From an uncultured Oscillospiraceae bacterium (GTDB lineage Bacteria; Bacillota; Clostridia; Oscillospirales; Oscillospiraceae): a stretch of DNA of 11,027 bases. Positions 1-4,576 of the stretch are shown piece after piece. The position numbers and the translations under genes were made by a program. Position 1 is the first letter of the stretch; each line of letters begins with the position of its first letter. Below the pieces are notes generated by a model, which saw only the letters and a list, made by a program, of their open reading frames with translations, did not search any database and had not been told where the DNA came from. The stretch is from contig CAKTZN010000049.1 of NCBI GenBank assembly GCA_934635545.1, positions 1 through 11,027 on the forward strand. Direction: 5' to 3'.

Positions 1-245
1 CTGAGCATCACACCGCCGGCGGCGTTGATCTCCTCAATGGCCAGCTTGGCGCCGTTTTCATTGTGGGTGCCGTAAACAGCCAGGCTGCCGGTCAGCGGGC
101 CGATCAAGCCAAGGGTAATGGTGTCGCTGCCGCCGGATGCGGCACCGTCAGATGCGGCGTCATTTCCGGAGCTGCCGCCGCAGGCGACAAGACTGAAGGC
201 CAGGCAGCAGGCCAGCAGCATCGCAATAACTTTTTTCATTTTCAT
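1..245 (-). CDS. Branched-chain amino acid-type ABC transporter substrate-binding lipoprotein (5' part only)
   Basis: This is the N-terminal ~81 residues; the gene runs off the left edge, so the C-terminus is unseen. The start MKMKKVIAMLLACC is a lipoprotein signal peptide: basic residues, a hydrophobic core, then lipobox LVAC with the lipidated Cys at residue 22. A Gly/Ser/Ala/Asp-rich linker follows. The mature start, TITLGLIGPLTG followed by NGAKLAIEEINAAGG, is the hallmark opening of the periplasmic-binding family that includes LivJ (Peripla_BP_6). Such proteins sit on the outer face of the membrane and pass leucine/isoleucine/valine or other small amides and acids to a Liv-type permease. 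The start at 245 is fixed by AAGGAGGG at 253-260, seven nt upstream. The permease and ATPase genes would be expected to the left, outside the window. The family call is secure; the ligand cannot be told. Confidence 0.9.
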   Translation of the reverse strand, partial: MKMKKVIAMLLACCLAFSLVACGGSSGNDAASDGAASGGSDTITLGLIGPLTGSLAVYGTHNENGAKLAIEEINAAGGVML

Positions 246-286
246 CAGAATGCCCTCCTTGTTTTGATTTTGGTCTGATAAACAGA

Positions 287-324
287 AAAGGCGTGTGTCC
301 GGGCTATCCCGGTCACACGCCTTT
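287..324 (-). promoter_or_regulatory. Terminator-like hairpin at the extreme 5' end of the leader
   Basis: Arms 287-303 and 308-324 pair over 16 bp with one internal T/T mismatch (298/313) and a 4-nt loop. Read on the minus strand it begins only about 6 nt after the predicted transcription start. It is followed by a moderately T-rich stretch (TTTTCTGTTT). It could be an attenuator for the transporter gene, a 5' stabilising stem, or the terminator of the upstream SirTM operon. The last is less natural, because it lies downstream of a new promoter. Confidence 0.6.
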
Positions 325-336
325 GTGTTGCGCTTT

Positions 337-365
337 ATCATAAGCGTAAATTTGAAGTTTGTCAA
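337..365 (-). promoter_or_regulatory. Sigma70/A promoter of the substrate-binding protein gene
   Basis: On the minus strand a perfect -35 TTGACA (360-365) is followed after exactly 17 nt by -10 TATGAT (337-342). Transcription would begin near 330-331, giving a leader of about 85 nt before the ATG at 245. This is one of the best-matching promoters in the window. Confidence 0.85.
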
Positions 366-581
366 TCGCCATAACTCTACAAAATATCCATCCAAACCGC
401 ATACACATTTGGTACATCAAACGATTTTGCGGCGCAGGGGCCGGGAGGGTGTAGAATCCTCTCCGCGCAGACAAATGTCTGTTTGTGGAATTTGTGCAAA
501 GGGGCGATCCGGACAGCAGACGGCGCAAAAATCGCCAGGCGGGGATCCGGAATCGAAGTGCTCCGCGTTTTTACGCACCGT
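366..581. other. Intergenic stretch without a supported gene
   Basis: This region lies between the SirTM stop codon and the transporter promoter. It carries only small dyads, such as CAGAC/GTCTG at 469-482 and two copies of GATCCGGA. I see no ORF with a ribosome binding site and no convincing terminator for the SirTM operon. Confidence 0.5.
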
Positions 582-1448
582 TTATTGCCGCTGCAAAACG
601 CTGCCGATGTCCGCATCCAGACAGATCGACTGCCTTTCGATCTCCCGCGGGCAGGCCGCCTGCCCCTGATTGACGCAGGCATAGATGGCGTTAGGGTTCT
701 TGGCCGTCATCTGCCAGAAGGGGTATTTGATGATAACAGGGGTGTTATAGCCCACGCCCAGCTCCAGGAATAAAAGCTTCTGCCCCTCACGGGTACGGAG
801 GAAATTTTCATACCGCTCTGCCGCCTGGTGCCAGCCCTCGTCCTGTACAAAGGTATCATCGCAGCGGAGGTTCATGGTCATGGGCCTGCCACAGTGGGGA
901 CAGACCGGCAGAAGCTCGGACGGCACCCTCGTGTCCTTTTGCCGTGCGACCATTTCACGGATCACGGCCTCGTTATCAAAGGTCTCCTGACAGCACGGCT
1001 CGCTGCACTGGAACAAACCGTAATCCCCCTGTGTGTAGAACAGCCGCTTCTTGTCAAAGCCGGCCTTCTGAAAGCAGTGGTCAACGTTGGTGGTGATGAC
1101 GAAGTAGTCCTTCCCGGTCACCAGCTTCAAGAGGTCATCATAGACCGGCTGGGGGGCGTCCTGATAGCGGTTGATGAAGATATAGCGGCTCCAGTAGGCC
1201 CAGAATTCCTCTTGCGTGGGAAAGGGATAGAAGCCGCCGCTGTACATATCCCGAATACCGTACTTCCGGGCAAAATCGGAGAAGTACTGTTCAAACCGTT
1301 CGCCGGTGTAGGTGAAGCCCGCCGCCGTGGACAGTCCGGAGCCCGCTCCGATCACCACGGCATCGCAGTCCCGTAAAGCTGTCTGCAGCCGTTCAATCTG
1401 CCCGGAGCAGCTTTTCATAGATGGCTTTGTCCAGATCCTTGAAAACAT
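582..1448 (-). CDS. Class M sirtuin (SirTM), NAD-dependent protein ADP-ribosyltransferase
   Basis: A SIR2-fold protein of 288 aa. The NAD-binding loop GAGSGLSTAAG is at residues 34-44 and TTNVDH at 119-124 (Asn121). The position of the deacetylase catalytic His is Gln140 in YTQGDYG, as in the SirTM class, whose members modify proteins with ADP-ribose instead of deacetylating them. A zinc ribbon is visible as Cys148/Cys152(153) and Cys183/Cys186. The C-terminus, IERQSICLDADIGSVL, fits the family. Known SirTM enzymes in staphylococci and streptococci ADP-ribosylate a lipoylated GcvH-like carrier, and the linked macrodomain protein removes the mark. Here the gene overlaps that partner by 56 nt and should be translationally coupled. 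I chose the start at 1448 because GGAAGG lies 9 nt upstream. An internal Met at 1418 is the alternative; its nearest AAGGA is 17 nt away. Confidence 0.9.
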   Translation of the reverse strand: MFSRIWTKPSMKSCSGQIERLQTALRDCDAVVIGAGSGLSTAAGFTYTGERFEQYFSDFARKYGIRDMYSGGFYPFPTQEEFWAYWSRYIFINRYQDAPQPVYDDLLKLVTGKDYFVITTNVDHCFQKAGFDKKRLFYTQGDYGLFQCSEPCCQETFDNEAVIREMVARQKDTRVPSELLPVCPHCGRPMTMNLRCDDTFVQDEGWHQAAERYENFLRTREGQKLLFLELGVGYNTPVIIKYPFWQMTAKNPNAIYACVNQGQAACPREIERQSICLDADIGSVLQRQ

Positions 1449-2172
1449 TGAAGATCACCTTCCTGACGCTGGTTTGCTTTTGCAGAAATTCTTTGACTGT
1501 CCGGACTGCGATCTCCGCCGCCGGTTCGTTGGGGAAGTGAAACTCTCCCGTGGAAATGCAGCAGAACGCCACGCTCTCCAGACCGTTCTCCGCGGCCATC
1601 TCCAGACAGGAACGGTAGCACGATGCCAGCAGCTTCTCGTCCTGTCTGCGCACCCGCCCGCTAATGATGGGGCCAACGGTGTGCAGCACATACCGGCAGG
1701 GCAGATTGAACGCCGGTGTGATCTTCGCCTGTCCGGTGGGCTCCGGATAGCCCTGCCGCTCCATCAGCTCCTCACAGGCCAGCCGCAGCTCCACGCCCGC
1801 ATAGGTGTGAATGGCGTTGTCGATGCAGCGGTGGTTGGGGATATAGCAGCCGGTCATGCCGCTGTTGGCGGCGTTGACGATGGCGTCGCATTTCAGCGTG
1901 GTAATATCGCCCTGCCAGAGATACAGCCCCGGCTGGATGGGCATCAGGTCGGCAGCGTCGGTAACACCCTTTGCGGCGGTCTCGCCTTGCAGATAAGCGT
2001 CCTGCATTTGCAGGAACTCCGCGCCGATGCGCGCCGGTCTGCGGAGGTTCATCAGTCCCCGCAGGAGCTGGCGCTGGCTGTCCGTATCTGTTGGTATGGC
2101 TATATCACGGTATTCTGGCTGCTCTTTCAACAGTGACTGGATCAAAAACAACCGCTTTTCACTCTGGTTCAT
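1393..2172 (-). CDS. Zinc-dependent macrodomain protein ADP-ribose hydrolase
   Basis: A 259-aa protein with an N-terminal helical extension (~1-80) and a macrodomain (~82-255). The ADP-ribose loop shows GDIT at 88-91 and NAAN at 100-103. The zinc-macro signature follows as Cys109, His114 and Cys116 in GCYIPNHRCIDNAIH. The diphosphate loop is ISTGEF at 206-211. Zinc macrodomains of this type hydrolyse ADP-ribosyl bonds on proteins and are the erasers paired with SirTM. The protein is cytosolic. The start at 2172 has AGAGGTG seven nt upstream. It sits 48 nt downstream of the split-barrel gene and overlaps the SirTM gene, so the three are probably one transcript. The reaction is inferred from family knowledge; the metal-binding and loop residues are visible in the sequence. 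Confidence 0.92.
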   Translation of the reverse strand: MNQSEKRLFLIQSLLKEQPEYRDIAIPTDTDSQRQLLRGLMNLRRPARIGAEFLQMQDAYLQGETAAKGVTDAADLMPIQPGLYLWQGDITTLKCDAIVNAANSGMTGCYIPNHRCIDNAIHTYAGVELRLACEELMERQGYPEPTGQAKITPAFNLPCRYVLHTVGPIISGRVRRQDEKLLASCYRSCLEMAAENGLESVAFCCISTGEFHFPNEPAAEIAVRTVKEFLQKQTSVRKVIFNVFKDLDKAIYEKLLRAD

Positions 2173-2220
2173 GCTGTATCACCTCTGCATCATTTTATCA
2201 CGTGTTTACCGCCGCGTCGA

Positions 2221-2616
2221 TCAGAATTCGTAGGGCGGGTTGCCGGAGAAGTCCGCGATGACGCCGTGGGCATCCGCCAGATAGAACACCTCAAAAATGG
2301 GGTTGGTGGCCTCGCCGTACTGGCTCTTCACGATGGGATTCCGGATGCACATCTCCTTGGCGGCCATGTTGTTCTCGAACACCGCCTTGCCGTGCAGACG
2401 GATCCACGCATAGTCCGGGCTGGAAACGGAGATCTCCACCTCCGGGTTCTGCTGCATGTCCTTATAGACCTCCTTGGTGCTGTTGGTACAGAACCACAGC
2501 TTGCCGTCCAGTTCGCCGGCGAACATGAAGGGGCGGCACTTGGCCTTGCCGTCACGGCCCACGGTGGCCAGATACTGCACGGGGTTGGCGTTCAGAAATT
2601 CTACGACTTTGTTCAT
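2221..2616 (-). CDS. Pyridoxamine 5'-phosphate oxidase-like (PPOX) flavin split-barrel protein
   Basis: A 131-aa protein of the small PPOX-like class. MNKVVEFLNANPVQYLATVGRDGKA-type openings followed by CRPFMFAGELDGKLWFCTN are typical of the FMN- or F420-binding split barrel. The middle part (STKEVYKDMQQNPEVEI) is the usual helix-turn after strand 4. These proteins bind a flavin as dimers and often act in redox chemistry or drug inactivation; the substrate cannot be read here. The frame stays open to 2715, but the start at 2616 is chosen because GGAGGT stands 7 nt upstream. It is the first gene of the likely operon with the macrodomain and SirTM genes. That association hints at a redox- or stress-linked ADP-ribosylation unit. 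Confidence 0.88.
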   Translation of the reverse strand: MNKVVEFLNANPVQYLATVGRDGKAKCRPFMFAGELDGKLWFCTNSTKEVYKDMQQNPEVEISVSSPDYAWIRLHGKAVFENNMAAKEMCIRNPIVKSQYGEATNPIFEVFYLADAHGVIADFSGNPPYEF

Positions 2617-2652
2617 GATAAATACCTCCAAATGGTGTTTGATGCCGAAAGG

Positions 2653-2681
2653 TTGATTTTTTCTTTCGTTGGCATTATAAT
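2653..2681 (+). promoter_or_regulatory. Rightward promoter without an adjacent gene
   Basis: TTGATT (2653-2658), exactly 17 nt, then TATAAT (2676-2681) on the plus strand. The next plus-strand gene I accept starts only at 3704. The promoter would suit the HxlR gene at 4175 if the segment between the two 22-bp repeats were absent. Confidence 0.6.
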
Positions 2682-2705
2682 AACGCCATAGCGCCCATTC
2701 GTAAA
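2674..2705 (-). promoter_or_regulatory. Leftward promoter of the PPOX/macrodomain/SirTM operon
   Basis: A perfect -10 TATAAT on the minus strand (2674-2679) overlaps the -10 of the rightward promoter in a shared ATTATAAT. The -35 is weak: ACGAAT at 17-nt spacing, or TTTACG at 20-nt spacing. A weak -35 suggests that a regulator, perhaps one of the HxlR proteins, controls it. Confidence 0.5.
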
Positions 2706-2710
2706 GTAAG

Positions 2711-2722
2711 CACAATATTGTG
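2711..2722. promoter_or_regulatory. Perfect 12-nt palindrome CACAATATTGTG
   Basis: It lies just upstream of the leftward promoter and directly abuts the left 22-bp repeat. It could be an operator for a dimeric regulator. No second copy was noticed. Confidence 0.35.
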
Positions 2723-2743
2723 GCGTAGTTACCAAAAGGATAC
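2722..2743 (+). repeat. Left copy of a 22-bp direct repeat
   Basis: It contains GTAGTTACCAAAAGGATAC, identical to the copy at 4139-4160. Including the three preceding bases, 21 of 22 positions match. The inner part, GTnnCC-N4-GGnnAC, is a partial dyad. It may be an HxlR operator or the boundary (att-like duplication) of an inserted segment. Confidence 0.8.
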
Positions 2744-3059
2744 TATGCGTCTTGCTTCATCTTGTGTCAAAGCCTTGTCCCATGCGGGTTTCATGGTTTT
2801 GCGACGATTCATCTTACACCATCTTGGTTCGTCTTGTTTTCCGTAATTGGTGTACGGATTGGTGTAAAATGCAGATTCGCATTGGTGTAAAACACGGTTT
2901 CAAAAGAAAGAGTATCGAGATCATCCCGATACAAGAAACGGCGGCTCTGAAAATCAAAGCCGCCGTTTCAAATGGGCGTGTCAATATGGCTGCTGCACGA
3001 CGACTTTTTTTCTTTTGACGTCGTGCGGCAGAGTACCTCATATCGAATAGAAAGGAAAG
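2744..3059. other. Gene-free stretch with iteron-like repeats and two hairpins
   Basis: No ORF here has both a recognisable product and a ribosome binding site. It contains three direct copies of ATTGGTGTA (2846, 2858, 2881) and an inverted near-copy at 2815-2822. There is a hairpin at 2935-2969 with 12 bp perfect arms and an 11-nt loop, and another at 2990-3031 with 13 bp including one G-T pair around a T-rich 16-nt loop. On the minus strand an open frame of about 56 codons ends at 2729, inside the left 22-bp repeat. Its last 27 residues begin MNRRKTMKPAWDKALTQDEA. It may be a gene remnant. Confidence 0.5.
2935..2969. terminator. Possible terminator hairpin downstream of the flavin reductase gene
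   Basis: Perfect 12-bp arms GAAACGGCGGCT/AGCCGCCGTTTC enclose an 11-nt loop. On the minus strand it ends in TTTC then TTGTATC, a weak T-tract. It is about 90 nt beyond the flavin reductase stop, so termination of that gene is plausible but not certain. Confidence 0.45.
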
Positions 3060-3566
3060 TTACTCTTTCTCTTCTGCAGGAGCGACCTTAGCGTAGCCGT
3101 TCCATGCAAACAGGGCTTCTTTGCTTTCGTCAGCAAGCATCTTGTCGATGTTGCAGAGGTACAGGTAGTGATCGCCGGACTCCACGGTTTTCTCCAGCGT
3201 GACCTCAAAGGCGATACGGCTATCTTCGGGGATCTGAATATCCGTCCCCTCAATGCTCTGCAAAGCAATAGGCGTTTCTGCCAGTTTGTCCTTTTTGCCG
3301 CCGTTGGCGCTGCCGTAGGCCATAACTGCGTCTTTCAGGCTGACACCGGGGGCTGCCAAAACAGCCTTGCCGGTTCTGCGGATGTTTTCACCGCTGTTGG
3401 CTGCCTTACCCATAGCAAAGGCCAGCATGGGCGGGTTAAAGGATGCGTACATAAAGAAAGACACGGGTGCCATATTCAGCTTGCCGTCCTCTTTCTTCGT
3501 ACAGACCAGTACCAGCGGATCGGGAGAAGTCAGAGCGGTTGCCTGACCGATGTTGATTTCTTTCAT
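3060..3566 (-). CDS. Flavin reductase family (FMN-binding split barrel) protein
   Basis: A 168-aa protein matching the Flavin_Reduct class. An opening PLVLVCTKKEDGKLNMAPVSFFMYASFNPPMLAFAMG gives the FMN-contacting strands (~18-52). SGENIRRTGKAVLAAPG (~58-74) and the acidic/aromatic C-terminal half follow. Members use NAD(P)H to reduce bound flavin, or act as small flavodoxin-like redox proteins; they are cytosolic dimers. AAAGGAG eight nt upstream fixes the start. It is divergent from an HxlR gene and shares overlapping promoters with it, the usual arrangement for an HxlR-controlled, electrophile- or oxidant-responsive flavoprotein. Family call firm, partner and substrate unknown. Confidence 0.9.
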   Translation of the reverse strand: MKEINIGQATALTSPDPLVLVCTKKEDGKLNMAPVSFFMYASFNPPMLAFAMGKAANSGENIRRTGKAVLAAPGVSLKDAVMAYGSANGGKKDKLAETPIALQSIEGTDIQIPEDSRIAFEVTLEKTVESGDHYLYLCNIDKMLADESKEALFAWNGYAKVAPAEEKE

Positions 3567-3601
3567 AGCAAAATCTCCTTTGGACTTTTTTGCCGAAACG
3601 C

Positions 3602-3630
3602 TTGATTTCGCTCGGTAGTTTTATTATACT
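3602..3630 (+). promoter_or_regulatory. Promoter of the first HxlR gene
   Basis: TTGATT (3602-3607), 17 nt, then TATACT (3625-3630). Transcription would start near 3637, about 65 nt before the ATG at 3704. Confidence 0.7.
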
Positions 3631-3650
3631 AAGAGCGAATATTAAATCAA
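3623..3650 (-). promoter_or_regulatory. Promoter of the flavin reductase gene, overlapping the HxlR promoter
   Basis: On the minus strand TTGATT (3645-3650), 16 nt, then TATAAT (3623-3628). The -10 shares bases with the rightward -10 at 3625-3630. A dyad with arms CTTGATTT and CGCTC on both sides (3601-3613 and 3633-3651) surrounds the shared core. An inner TAGT/ACTA dyad (3616-3619, 3628-3631) is a likely HxlR contact. Confidence 0.7.
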
Positions 3651-3703
3651 GTACGCAGATTATTCTGACTGAGTACGAAATATCATACCAAAGGAGCGAT
3701 TCA

Positions 3704-4069
3704 ATGAGCAAAGAAATGTCTTATGCGGAATATATGGAGCTTGTTCATAACGGCATTACCACGCAGGCCGGAAATTGCCCTGTGACACCGCTTTTGGAAA
3801 TGCTGCAAGGCCGCTGGAAGTTTCAGATCATTTATGAGCTGTGCATCCAAAGCCCTATCCGCTTCGGAGAGCTGAAAAAGGCGCTGGGCGGCATTACGAA
3901 TACCATGCTGACTTCCTCGCTGCGGGAATTGGAGCAGGACGGTCTGGTTGACCGAGTGCAATTCAACGAGATACCACCCCATGTGGAATACTCGCTTTCT
4001 GACAAAGGGAAAGATTTACTGCCGGTCTTTTATGAAATGACAAAATGGGGCTTTAAGTATTTGGAGTAA
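3704..4069 (+). CDS. HxlR/DUF24-family winged-helix regulator (first copy)
   Basis: A 121-aa protein. The HxlR core spans ~24-118: CPVTPLLEMLQGRWKFQIIYEL, then FGELKKALGGITNTMLTSSLRELEQDGLVDR as recognition helix and wing entry, then PPHVEYSLSDKGKDLLPV. Cys25 precedes the first helix at the position of the conserved thiol sensor of DUF24 regulators. Such proteins sense electrophiles or oxidants and act as dimers on operators near their own gene. The start at 3704 has AAGGAG 7 nt upstream; the frame is open further upstream, but the longer starts lack a site and would cover the promoter. It is divergent from the flavin reductase gene, its likely target. A sampled 60 nt (3781-3840) is 47% G+C against 58% for the same length of the next HxlR gene. 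Confidence 0.92.
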   Translation: MSKEMSYAEYMELVHNGITTQAGNCPVTPLLEMLQGRWKFQIIYELCIQSPIRFGELKKALGGITNTMLTSSLRELEQDGLVDRVQFNEIPPHVEYSLSDKGKDLLPVFYEMTKWGFKYLE

Positions 4070-4138
4070 AACAATGATCGATAAAATGCTGATTCGTGGA
4101 GCGAAAGTCCGCAACCTTATGCGTCTGCACCTCATTAA

Positions 4139-4160
4139 GGTGTAGTTACCAAAAGGATAC
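4139..4160 (+). repeat. Right copy of the 22-bp direct repeat
   Basis: It matches 2722-2743 at 21 of 22 positions (T for C at the third base). It ends 14 nt before the start codon of the second HxlR gene, just ahead of that gene's ribosome binding site. Confidence 0.8.
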
Positions 4161-4174
4161 GATTGGAGGATATC

Positions 4175-4519
4175 ATGGAAAAAGCCGTCAAAAATGAACT
4201 GCCCGCCTGCCCGGTGGAGACCACGCTGACCCTCATCGGGGACAAATGGAAGGTGCTGATCCTGCGGGACCTGATGCCGGGAACAAAGCGGTTCGGCGAA
4301 CTGAAGAAGTCCATCGGAAACGTCTCGCAGAAGGTGCTGACTGCCCAACTCCGGGCAATGGAGGAAAACGGGCTTGTTCATCGTGAGGTCTATGCCGAGG
4401 TGCCGCCGCGGGTAGAGTATTCCCTGACCGAGCTGGGCAGAAGCCTGAAGCCCATTCTGGATTCCATGTGGACGTGGGGCGAGGGATATCAGAAGCAGCA
4501 AGGGGCGCAGTTGGATTGA
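4175..4519 (+). CDS. HxlR/DUF24-family winged-helix regulator (second copy)
   Basis: A 114-aa protein. Cys12 in ACPVETTLTLIGDKWKVLIL is the conserved HxlR cysteine. FGELKKSIGNVSQKVLTAQLRAMEENGLVHR forms the DNA-binding helices and PPRVEYSLTELGRSL the wing. It is clearly related to the first copy but not a recent duplicate, since many core residues and the base composition differ. The start at 4175 follows GGAGGA by 4 nt; a TTG at 4163 is in frame but would swallow this site. No convincing promoter stands directly in front. It may be read through from the first HxlR gene, or may have lost its promoter (see 2653-2681). It ends before a strong bidirectional terminator. Confidence 0.92.
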   Translation: MEKAVKNELPACPVETTLTLIGDKWKVLILRDLMPGTKRFGELKKSIGNVSQKVLTAQLRAMEENGLVHREVYAEVPPRVEYSLTELGRSLKPILDSMWTWGEGYQKQQGAQLD

Positions 4520-4525
4520 AGCATG

Positions 4526-4567
4526 AAAGGAGCACCTCTTTCGGGAAACCGAAAGAGGTGCTCCTTT
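4526..4567. terminator. Bidirectional terminator between convergent genes
   Basis: Perfect 19-bp arms (4526-4544, 4549-4567) are capped by a GAAA loop. The A-run at the left base becomes the T-run on the minus strand, so it can stop both the HxlR gene and the CoA-transferase gene, whose stop codon is only 10 nt away. Confidence 0.9.
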
Positions 4568-4576
4568 GTATCCGGC

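Noticed and set aside
1312..2136. 274-aa plus-strand frame across the macrodomain and SirTM genes
   Set aside because: It is antisense to two genes with visible catalytic motifs and has no ribosome binding site or family resemblance.
2752..3018. 88-aa plus-strand ORF in the repeat-rich stretch
   Set aside because: No ribosome binding site, no recognisable product, and it consists of the iterons and hairpin arms translated.
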